Shown piece after piece: positions 7,540 to 14,503 of a DNA stretch of 64,000 nt (position 1 is its first letter; every line of letters begins with the position of its first letter). The DNA lies in contig JBBSIC010000009.1 of the NCBI GenBank assembly GCA_038232275.1, positions 1 to 64,000 on the forward strand. The letters are read 5' to 3'. The translations under genes and the position numbers were made by a program. The notes under the pieces are model-generated. The model was not told where the DNA came from. It worked only from the letters and a program-made list of their open reading frames with translations, and did not search any database. Source of the stretch: DATLGB01 sp038232275 (lineage in GTDB: Bacteria; Actinomycetota; Thermoleophilia; Solirubrobacterales; Solirubrobacteraceae).

Positions 7540-7985
7540 TCGAGACCGTGGACTGGGCCGGGCACGCCGCCGAGGCGCTCGGCCGGGCCGGCTACCGCCG
7601 CGGCGGCGCCCGCGCCGCCGTCGTCGAGCTGCTCGACCAGCAGGGCTGCGCACTGTCGGCGTTCGAGATCGAGGCGGCGCTCGCCGACCGCGGGTCGCGG
7701 CCCGTAGCCCGCGCCAGCGTCTACCGCATCCTCGAGGAGCTCGAGGCGCTGCACCTGATCACCCGGCTCGAGCTCGGGCAGGGCCTCGCGCGCTTCGAGC
7801 CCGCCCGGCCCGGCGCACACCACCACCACATGATCTGCAACCGCTGCGGTGACGTCCTCGCCTTCTCAGACCTGGGCCTGGAGCGCTCGATCGAGCGCCT
7901 CAACCGCACGATCGACTTCGCGGTCTCCGAGCACGACGTCGTCCTGCGCGGCGTGTGCAAGGACTGCCGCGCCCTCACACCTTGA
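7536..7985 (+). CDS. Fur-family metal-responsive transcription regulator (Zur-like)
   Basis: This 149-residue protein has a winged-helix N-terminal half (RGGARAAVVELLDQQGCALS, then RASVYRILEELEALHLITRL). A metal-sensing C-terminal half includes a histidine run HHHH (95-98) and two CxxC pairs (C101/C104 and C141/C144) that form the structural zinc site of the family. Fur, Zur, Mur and PerR cannot be separated safely from sequence. A fragment resembling the end of a TIGR03943/DUF1980 protein, often near zinc uptake genes, lies next to it, which leans towards Zur. GTG 7536 overlaps the previous stop by 4 bp. Confidence 0.85.
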   Translation: MIETVDWAGHAAEALGRAGYRRGGARAAVVELLDQQGCALSAFEIEAALADRGSRPVARASVYRILEELEALHLITRLELGQGLARFEPARPGAHHHHMICNRCGDVLAFSDLGLERSIERLNRTIDFAVSEHDVVLRGVCKDCRALTP

Positions 7986-8124
7986 AGACGAGGTACGGGT
8001 GCTTCGGCGGGTCGATCCGCGTCGCGCGCGCGCCGGTCACTGCCAGGTGGCCGTCGCGCTTCTCGAGCACGCCGGTGGCCTTCAGCCAGGTGTCGCGCTT
8101 GTAGGGACGCGTATCGTGTGGGCA
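7975..8124 (-). pseudogene. C-terminal remnant resembling a TIGR03943/DUF1980 membrane protein
   Basis: On the minus strand an open frame ends with RDTWLKATGVLEKRD, then GARATRIDPPKHPYLVFKV and a TGA at 7977-7975. The pattern W-x-K-x-x-G, followed by a strand and I-x-x-P-x-x-P-Y-L, resembles the OB-like C-terminus of TIGR03943 family proteins (YcgQ/COG3689). No start codon and no upstream domain are found: the frame runs into the promoter of a gene on the other strand. It overlaps the end of the Fur-family gene by 11 bp. The assignment rests on motif memory only. Confidence 0.35.
8112..8117 (+). promoter_or_regulatory. -10 box (TATCGT), leaderless promoter of the 8124 gene
   Basis: TATCGT ends six bases before ATG 8124, matching the spacing seen at other gene heads in this window. 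It favours ATG 8124 over ATG 8118. Confidence 0.45.
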
Positions 8125-8338
8125 TGTGCGCGGGTTGTGCGATGGCTGCAGCCGCCGGTGCGACGGGTGCTCGCTCCTGGCTGCAGGCCCACCACCGGAC
8201 GTGGCTGACGCCTCGGCGCCTGCGAGCGGCCACCATCGTGCGATGGTCGCGGCGTTCGCGGTCTCGACCGTCGGGATCTCCGGCTCCTCGAAGGCCCCGT
8301 CACCCCCGGCTCAAGGCCGCTCGGCGCGGGACCGATAG
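8124..8338 (+). pseudogene. Small cysteine/alanine-rich membrane protein gene, apparently frameshifted
   Basis: From ATG 8124 the frame reads MCAGCAMAAAAGATGARSWL, then a basic segment TWLTPRRLRAATIV. After this the frame turns into an arginine-rich nonsense stretch. At about 8238-8242 the frame one base away continues as a hydrophobic helix, AMVAAFAVSTVGISGSS, and stops at 8338. A basic segment followed by a membrane helix is what one expects of a small membrane protein, so a single missing base is likely. A CxxC at residues 2-5 is notable. I do not know a function. Confidence 0.4.
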
Positions 8339-8378
8339 CCGCCGCATGGACCTGGCCCGGGCTGAAACGGGGAGATAG

Positions 8379-9410
8379 ATGAAGAATTCCATGCGCCGCC
8401 GCCGCTGGGCCGAGACCGTCGTGATCCTCGGCCTCTGTCTGCTGGCCGTCACCGCCGTGTCGTGGGCGGATGGCCCGGCGACCCCGTCGCCGGCGCTTAC
8501 CCCCGCGCCGACGGCCTTCGAGACGCCGGCCCCGGCCGCCGACCGGACGCCGGAGCCGACGGCCGTCGTGACCCCGGAGGCGACCGCCACCGCGAACCCG
8601 ACCGCGGAGAGCACGCCGGCCGCGACAGCGACGCCGACAGCCGCGGCGACCGCGACGGCCGCACCCGCCGAGGCGCCCAGCGCCGCGCCGACCGTCGCCG
8701 CGACGGTCACACCGACGGCCACACCCGAGCTGCTGCGAACCGCCATCCCGGCGGCGCCCCCGCAGGCTTCCCCCACGCCCAGCGCGACCCAGGTGGCGCC
8801 GGAAGACCTCACCGGCGCCGCGCTCACGCTCTGCCACTCCACCGGCGATCCCGGCCAGCCCTACGTCGCGGTCACGGTGTCGGCCGACCAGTACAGCTCC
8901 CACTTCGACGACGAGCTTGACATCATCCCGGCGCCCTCGAGCGGCTGCGACAACATCGCGGACCCGGACGCCGCGGCGAGCGGCCCGGTGCTGCTGTGCC
9001 ACGCGACCGGCAACCCGAGCCAGCCCTTCCTCCTGGTTGAGTTCGAAAACGGGGACCTGGGCGGCCACGAGGTCGATCTGGGTGACCTCATCCCGTCTCC
9101 CAACGGCACCTGCCCCGGCTTGGACGCCGCCTATGGCGTCCCGACCGCCACGCCCACCGCGACCGCGACCGCGAGCGCAACCGCGACGGCCACCCCGGAG
9201 CCGACGCTCGTCGTCCGGGGCACCAGGCGGCGCAGCTCGCCTGGGCCTGGCTCGCCAGGCCTGGCCGGCGGGGCGACGGCGACGGGCACGCCCACCGCGA
9301 CCACCGGCCAGCGACTGCCCCTGACCGGCTTGGATCTCTGGGTCCTGTTCGCGATCGGCTCGGGCTTCGTGATGGCCGGCCTGCGGGTGCTCAGCCGCCA
9401 GTCGGCGTGA
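8379..9410 (+). CDS. Secreted LPLTG-anchored protein with two CHxTG repeats
   Basis: The 343-residue product has a basic N-terminus and signal helix (about 11-30). Then comes a Thr/Pro/Ala-rich low-complexity stretch to about 140, two related 40-residue units (LCHSTGDPGQPYV at 151 and LLCHATGNPSQPFLL at 205), and a second TAT-rich linker. The C-terminus has LPLTG at 313-317, a hydrophobic helix and an arginine tail. Each unit has CH-x-TG, a GH/SH, DxIPxPxxGxC and so probably two structural cysteines. The anchor suggests sorting by a sortase to the cell wall; no sortase gene is in view. A good ribosome site GGGGAGATAG precedes the ATG. The end overlaps rel convergently by 20 bp. Confidence 0.82.
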   Translation: MKNSMRRRRWAETVVILGLCLLAVTAVSWADGPATPSPALTPAPTAFETPAPAADRTPEPTAVVTPEATATANPTAESTPAATATPTAAATATAAPAEAPSAAPTVAATVTPTATPELLRTAIPAAPPQASPTPSATQVAPEDLTGAALTLCHSTGDPGQPYVAVTVSADQYSSHFDDELDIIPAPSSGCDNIADPDAAASGPVLLCHATGNPSQPFLLVEFENGDLGGHEVDLGDLIPSPNGTCPGLDAAYGVPTATPTATATASATATATPEPTLVVRGTRRRSSPGPGSPGLAGGATATGTPTATTGQRLPLTGLDLWVLFAIGSGFVMAGLRVLSRQSA

Positions 9411-11733
9411 CGCGGTAGGCGTCGAAGACCGCCTCGATCTGGCGCAGCCGGTTGATGACGGCCTTCAGGGTCTGCGCCTCGGCGACCTCGACCACGAAGC
9501 GGTTGCGGACCATCGGGTGCGACACGGTGCAGTTGGCCTCGAGGATGTTGATCCCCGCCTCGGCGAAGGTGCGTGAGATGTCCTCGAGCAGGCGGTGGCG
9601 GTCCCAGCCGTCGACCTGCAGCTCGACGCGGAAGGACGTCTCGTTCTCGCCGTCCCAGGAGACGTCGACGAAGCGCTCGGGGTCCTTGCGCAGGGCGATG
9701 GCGTTCGGGCAGTCTTCGCGGTGGATCGTGATCCCGCGACCGAGCGACACGTAGCCGACGATCGGGTCGCCCGAGACCGGCCGGCAGCACTTGGCCAGGC
9801 GGACCTCCACGGCGTCGATGCCCGCGACGGCGATGCCGTACATCGACGAGGCCTGCGTCGAGCGGCTGGCCGGCGTGCGCGGGTGCAGCATGTCCGCGGC
9901 CGTCGGCTCGTCGACCGCGGTCTCGCCCTGCTTGAGGCGCTGCATGACCTTGTTGACCACGGTCTTCGGAGAGATCTTGGCCGCGCCGAGGGCGACGTAG
10001 AACTCCTCCGCCTTGCGGAAGCCCATCTCGCGGATCACGTCGGCCAGCAGCGACGAGCCGCTGATCTTCTGCGCGGGCAGCCCCGCCTTCTTGAGGTGGC
10101 CCTGCAGCAGCTCGCGCCCGGTGTGCTCGGAGTCCACGCGCGACTCCTGCTTGAACCAGTGCTTGATCTTGTTTCGCGCGCGAGTCGTCTTGACGACGGC
10201 CAGCCAGTCGCGCGACGGGCCGCGATCGCGCTTGGAGGTGAGCACCTCGACGATGTCGCCCGACTGCAGCGCGTAGTGCAGCGGGACGATCTTGCCGTTG
10301 ACCTTCGCGCCGACGCAGCGATGGCCGACGTCGGTGTGGACCTCGTAGGCGAAGTCCAGGGGCGTGGCGCCGTAGGTGAGGCGCTTGACCTCGCCCTTCG
10401 GCGTGAAGACGTAGACCTCCTCGTCGACGAGCTCGTCCTTGAGCGTCGCCGCGAACTCCGTTGCATCGAGGTCGCCCTCCTCGTCGAGCAGCGCCCGCAG
10501 CCACTTGAGCTTGACGTCCGTCGGGTCGATCCGGCTGCCGGTACCGTCCGCGCCCTCCTTGTAGGTCCAGTGCGCGGCGACGCCGTACTCGGCGCGCTCG
10601 TGCATGTCGCCCGTGCGGATCTGGATCTCCAGCGGCCGGCCCTCGGGCCCGATCACCGTGGTGTGCAGGGCCTGGTACATGTTGAACTTGGGCATGGCGA
10701 TCATGTCCTTGAAGCGCCCGGGCAGCGGCTTCCACAGCGAGTGGATCACGCCGACCGCCCCGTAGCAGTCCTTCACGGACTCCACGATCACCCGCATCGC
10801 CGTGAGGTCGTAGATCTCGTTGAACTCGCGGCCCTTCTTGGTCATCTTCGTGTAGATGGAATAGAAGTGCTTGGCGCGGCCGGAGATCTCGGCGCGGATG
10901 CCGAGCGCGTCGAGCTCCTGCTCGAGGTAGCGGCCGGCCTTCGCGACGTAGCGCTCGCGCTCGTCGCGCTGCTGGTTGACCAGCGCCTTGATCTCCTGGT
11001 ACTTGCGCGGGTGCAGCGTCGCGAAGGCGAGGTCCTCGAGCTCCCACTTGATCGCGTGGATGCCGAGGCGGTGGGCGATCGGCGCGTAGATCTCGAGGGT
11101 CTCCTTGGCCTTCTCGATCTGCTTCTGCTTCGGCATCGAGCCGAGCGTGCGCATGTTGTGCAGGCGGTCGGCGAGCTTGATCAGGATGACCCGGATGTCC
11201 GTGGCCATCGCCACGAGCATCTTGCGGTAGTTCTCCGCCTGCGCCTCGTCGCGGGACTGAAAGACGATGCCGGTGAGCTTCGTGACGCCGTCCACGAGGC
11301 TCGCGACCTCGTCGCCGAAGGCCTGGTGGACCTCGTCGAGCGAGGCGCTCGTGTCCTCGACCGTGTCGTGCAGCAGCGCGGCGCATAGCGTCTCGGTGTC
11401 CAGGCGCATGCCGGCGCAGATCTTCGCGACGCCGACGGGATGCACGATGAAGTCCTCGCCGGACTTGCGGCGCTGGTCGGCGTGGTGCTCGCAGGCGAAG
11501 ACGAAGGCCTGCAGCAGCTTGCGCCGGTCGATCGGCTCGGCGCCCTCGTCGGCGTGCTCGGAGACGATCGCGTAGAGGTCGGCCAGCAGCTCGCGCTCGA
11601 GCGCCGTCAAATCCGCCGGCGTCTCCCCGACCGCGACGCCGCCGGTGTGCTCCTCCTCGGCGGAGCCGACCTCGCGGCGCTCGACGAAGTGCGCGAGCGC
11701 CTTGGCGTCCGGCTCGGGAGCGGGCGGCGTCAC
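9391..11733 (-). CDS. rel: Bifunctional (p)ppGpp synthetase/hydrolase Rel
   Basis: The 780-residue protein has the full RelA/SpoT order. The HD hydrolase domain has HH at 83-84, the HP of IVHPVG and LLHDTVEDT at about 121-128. The synthetase domain has GRAKHFYSIYTKM and GRFKDMIAMPK. It is followed by the TGS domain (VFTPKGEVKRLTYGATPLDFA), a helical/zinc-finger part with AKCCRPVSGDPIVG and HREDCPN, and a C-terminal ACT domain. RFKD is the RxKD charge signature of bifunctional enzymes as opposed to the EXDD of RelA. It makes and degrades the stringent response alarmone. GTG 11733 starts 20 bp after recJ and is co-oriented with it. The recJ-rel pairing is common in bacteria. Confidence 0.93.
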   Translation of the reverse strand: MTPPAPEPDAKALAHFVERREVGSAEEEHTGGVAVGETPADLTALERELLADLYAIVSEHADEGAEPIDRRKLLQAFVFACEHHADQRRKSGEDFIVHPVGVAKICAGMRLDTETLCAALLHDTVEDTSASLDEVHQAFGDEVASLVDGVTKLTGIVFQSRDEAQAENYRKMLVAMATDIRVILIKLADRLHNMRTLGSMPKQKQIEKAKETLEIYAPIAHRLGIHAIKWELEDLAFATLHPRKYQEIKALVNQQRDERERYVAKAGRYLEQELDALGIRAEISGRAKHFYSIYTKMTKKGREFNEIYDLTAMRVIVESVKDCYGAVGVIHSLWKPLPGRFKDMIAMPKFNMYQALHTTVIGPEGRPLEIQIRTGDMHERAEYGVAAHWTYKEGADGTGSRIDPTDVKLKWLRALLDEEGDLDATEFAATLKDELVDEEVYVFTPKGEVKRLTYGATPLDFAYEVHTDVGHRCVGAKVNGKIVPLHYALQSGDIVEVLTSKRDRGPSRDWLAVVKTTRARNKIKHWFKQESRVDSEHTGRELLQGHLKKAGLPAQKISGSSLLADVIREMGFRKAEEFYVALGAAKISPKTVVNKVMQRLKQGETAVDEPTAADMLHPRTPASRSTQASSMYGIAVAGIDAVEVRLAKCCRPVSGDPIVGYVSLGRGITIHREDCPNAIALRKDPERFVDVSWDGENETSFRVELQVDGWDRHRLLEDISRTFAEAGINILEANCTVSHPMVRNRFVVEVAEAQTLKAVINRLRQIEAVFDAYRVTPTGG

Positions 11734-11753
11734 GCCGTCGCCCCCGCGAGCCG

Positions 11754-14162
11754 TCAGGCGGCCTTCGCTGTGCTGGCCGTCAGGAATGTGCGTCCCTCCT
11801 GGAGCCGCCGGCCGTAGGCCACGAACGCCGCGGAGTGCTCGAGGCTCGTGCCGGCCGGCGCCGCGGGGAGGTCGAGGCCGAGCCCGCCGCGGTCGAGGAC
11901 CACGAGCCCGAGCTCGGAGAGGATGCGCACGATCCGCCCGGCCAGCGCCGGGGTGCGTGGCTGCGACCCGCCTCCGCGGAGCACCGCCACCGACGCCTCG
12001 CCCCGGGTCGGACCGGCCGCGCGCAGGGCGCGGTAGACAGAGGCCAGCGGGTCGCGCAGACCGTATTCCCATTCATGGATCGCGTGCGCAAAGCGTAGCT
12101 CAGCCTCGCCCCATGCCAAGTGGGTCCAGCCGCTGCCCTCGGCGAGCTCGTGGTCGCCGGCCGCGGGCGGGTCCAGCGCCACCACGTGCCCGTAAGGCGC
12201 GGCCAGCGACGGGTCGGCGGCGAGCGCCCCCCACGAGGTCAGCGCGAACCCGCCCAGGCGCCCGGCGAGGGTCCGGGCGCGGTGCGCGGCGTGCGCGGCG
12301 ACGACGAGCACCGGCTCCCCCGCGGAGACGAGATCGGCGACGGTCCCGGCGAGACCCGCGCCGCGGACGTCGCGCAGCTCGCGCGCGCCCCGAGCGCGCT
12401 CGCGGGGCCAGGGCGAAAGCGGCGCGTCGAGCTCCGCGAGGACGCCCTCCGCGAACGAGGCGGCTTCGCCGACCACCGCGATCGGCCGGTCCGCGCACGG
12501 CCGCGCTTGGCGCAGCACCAGGCGCGGCTCGACCGCGCCGTTGAAGCTGTTGATCTCCAGCCGCACGGAGGCGTCGACGCAGTGCGCCGGCAGGCGGGTG
12601 CCGTCGCCGAAGCGCACGGCCCGCGAGCGGGCGCCGCCGCCGTGCAGGCTGAAGGCCACGTGGCGCCCCTCCCCCATCGGCCGCGGATCGGTCAGCGTCA
12701 CGGCGGGCACGAGCAGGGACACCGCCGGGTTGCCCTGGCCGAACGGCTCGAGCCGGTCGAGCTCCTCGGCCAGCCCGAGGCCGAGGCCGTCGCCGGGCAC
12801 GACGGCGTCCAGGCGCTCGACGGGCACGAGATCCTCCGGTCCCAGCACCTCGGCGGCGTGCGCCTGGAAGGCCTCCCGGAACGCGTCGACCTCCGAGCGG
12901 GCGATCGTGAGGCCGGCCGCCGCGCGGTGGCCGCCGTGGCGCAGCAGGTGGCGCGCGCCCGCGTCGAAGCCTGCCAGCAGGTCGAAGGCCGGCACCGAGC
13001 GGCCGGAGCCCGTCCCCTGCTCGCCGTCGAGCGCGATCATCACCGTCGGGCGGCAGCGGCGCTCGGCGATCCGGGCGGCGACGATGCCGATGACGCCGGG
13101 GTGCCAGCCCTCGCCGGCGAGGACGAAGGCGGGCGCGTCGCCGCCGGCGCTCAGCTGGGCCTCCGCCTCGAAGAGGATGCGCGTCTCGACGTCGCGGCGG
13201 TCCAGGTTGAGGCCGTCGAGCTCCTCGGCGACGGCGCGGGCGCGGGTCTCGTCGCCGGTCAGCAGCAGCTCGAGGCCGGCGTCGGCGCGCGCGATCCGGC
13301 CGGCGGCGTTCAGGCGCGGGGCGAGGCGGAAGCCGACCGCGCGCGCGTCCAGGGCGCTCGGGTCCACCCGCGCGACGGCCATCAGCGCGCGCAGCCCGGG
13401 CTTGCGCGTCGCGGCGAGCGCCTTCAGGCCCGCCCGCACGAGCGCGCGGTTCTCGTCGTGCAGCGGGACGACGTCGGCGACGGTGGCCAGCGCGACGAGG
13501 TCGAGATCCTCGTCGGCGAGCGCCGGATCGCGGCCGGCGGCCTCCAGCAGCGCGCCGGCGAGCTTGTAGGCGACGCCGGCCGCGCACAGGTCCGGGCACG
13601 GGTTGCCGCCCAGCCGCGGATGGACGATCGGCGCGTCGGGCAGCACGCCGTCGGCGCGTGGCGCGTGGTGGTCGGTGACGACCACGCCCATCCCGGCCGC
13701 CCGTGCGGCGGCGACCTCCTCCACGGCGGTTATCGCGCAGTCCGCCGTCAGCAGCAGCTGCGTGCCGCGGGCGGCGAGGCGCTGGACGGTCGCGGCCGCG
13801 AGGCCGTACCCGTCCTCGGTCCGGCTGGGCAGAAACCAGTCCACCCGGGCGCCGAGCGTGCGCAGGGCGCGCACGAGGATCGCCGTCGAGGCGATGCCGT
13901 CGACGTCGTAGTCGCCGTGCACGGTGATGCGCGAGCCCCGCTCGACGTGGCCGAGCACGATCGCTGCCGCCTCGCGCAGGCCGCCGAAGGCGTCGAGCGG
14001 GTGGCGGACGTCGGCGGCCAAAAACGCCCGCGCCGCGGCGGGGTCCGCCAGCCCGCGGCGGGTCAGGATCTGCGCGACCGTGTGCGAGAGCCCGAGCTCG
14101 CGCTCCAGGCGCTGGGCGGCGGCGAAGTCATAGGGGCGGATCTCGAAGCGCGCGTCGGCCAC
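11754..14162 (-). CDS. recJ: Single-stranded-DNA-specific exonuclease RecJ
   Basis: The 802-residue protein carries the DHH phosphoesterase motifs: HGDYDVDGIAST (82-93), LTADCAI, the VTDHHAP motif at 162-168 and a DHHA1 motif GGHRAAAGL around residue 420, followed by the OB-type domain. It degrades single-stranded DNA 5'-3' in repair and recombination. The length is above the typical 560-580 residues: about 230 extra C-terminal residues resemble the helicase-like or regulatory extension found in some Gram-positive RecJ proteins and show no obvious ATPase motif. GTG 14162 is chosen because a TACCTT box lies exactly six bases upstream. rel follows after 20 bp. Confidence 0.92.
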   Translation of the reverse strand: MADARFEIRPYDFAAAQRLERELGLSHTVAQILTRRGLADPAAARAFLAADVRHPLDAFGGLREAAAIVLGHVERGSRITVHGDYDVDGIASTAILVRALRTLGARVDWFLPSRTEDGYGLAAATVQRLAARGTQLLLTADCAITAVEEVAAARAAGMGVVVTDHHAPRADGVLPDAPIVHPRLGGNPCPDLCAAGVAYKLAGALLEAAGRDPALADEDLDLVALATVADVVPLHDENRALVRAGLKALAATRKPGLRALMAVARVDPSALDARAVGFRLAPRLNAAGRIARADAGLELLLTGDETRARAVAEELDGLNLDRRDVETRILFEAEAQLSAGGDAPAFVLAGEGWHPGVIGIVAARIAERRCRPTVMIALDGEQGTGSGRSVPAFDLLAGFDAGARHLLRHGGHRAAAGLTIARSEVDAFREAFQAHAAEVLGPEDLVPVERLDAVVPGDGLGLGLAEELDRLEPFGQGNPAVSLLVPAVTLTDPRPMGEGRHVAFSLHGGGARSRAVRFGDGTRLPAHCVDASVRLEINSFNGAVEPRLVLRQARPCADRPIAVVGEAASFAEGVLAELDAPLSPWPRERARGARELRDVRGAGLAGTVADLVSAGEPVLVVAAHAAHRARTLAGRLGGFALTSWGALAADPSLAAPYGHVVALDPPAAGDHELAEGSGWTHLAWGEAELRFAHAIHEWEYGLRDPLASVYRALRAAGPTRGEASVAVLRGGGSQPRTPALAGRIVRILSELGLVVLDRGGLGLDLPAAPAGTSLEHSAAFVAYGRRLQEGRTFLTASTAKAA

Positions 14163-14168
14163 CGGCCG

Positions 14169-14174
14169 AAGGTA
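14169..14174 (-). promoter_or_regulatory. -10 box (TACCTT), leaderless promoter of recJ
   Basis: TACCTT on the minus strand ends six bases before the recJ GTG. It indicates that recJ-rel can be transcribed separately from secDF and the small membrane gene upstream. Confidence 0.5.
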
Positions 14175-14206
14175 CGCGCGCGGCCGGATGGATCAGCCGC
14201 CGCCGC

Positions 14207-14503
14207 TCAGCGAGGTGGCGCGAGACCGCCGCGGGCATCGTCGGCGAGGCGCTCCTGGCGCACGCCGACGAACCACACCACGGCGAGCCCGATCAGCACG
14301 CCGGGAACCGCCTCGACCGCGGTGATCAGGTGCGTGTCGCCGCGACCCGGCACCGAGAAGCCGCTGATCAGCAAGCCGAACACGAACGCGCCGACGACCG
14401 CGCCGAGAAACGCGCCGACGATCCCCGACCAGAAGCGATCGGGCAGGAAGATCGTGAAGTGCCACAGAGCCAGACCGGTCATGATCCAGACGAGTGCGGC
14501 CAT
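14207..14503 (-). CDS. Small membrane protein of unknown function
   Basis: The 98-residue protein has three probable membrane helices (MAALVWIMTGLALWHFTIFL, then GIVGAFLGAVVGAFVFGLLI, then AVPGVLIGLAVVWFVGV). A short loop with GRGDTHL separates the second and third, and the tail is charged. I do not recognise the family. The glycine-rich second helix recalls the GlsB/YeaQ-type (transglycosylase-associated) small membrane proteins, but this is weak. The ATG overlaps the secDF stop by one base (TGATG), so translation is probably coupled to secDF. recJ follows after 44 bp. Confidence 0.65.
   Translation of the reverse strand: MAALVWIMTGLALWHFTIFLPDRFWSGIVGAFLGAVVGAFVFGLLISGFSVPGRGDTHLITAVEAVPGVLIGLAVVWFVGVRQERLADDARGGLAPPR

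Noticed and set aside
9595..11388. 597-codon plus-strand frame across rel
   Set aside because: It is antisense to the well-supported Rel domains; in GC-rich DNA long open antisense frames are common. Composition (Asp/Val/Arg/Leu-rich) is not protein-like.
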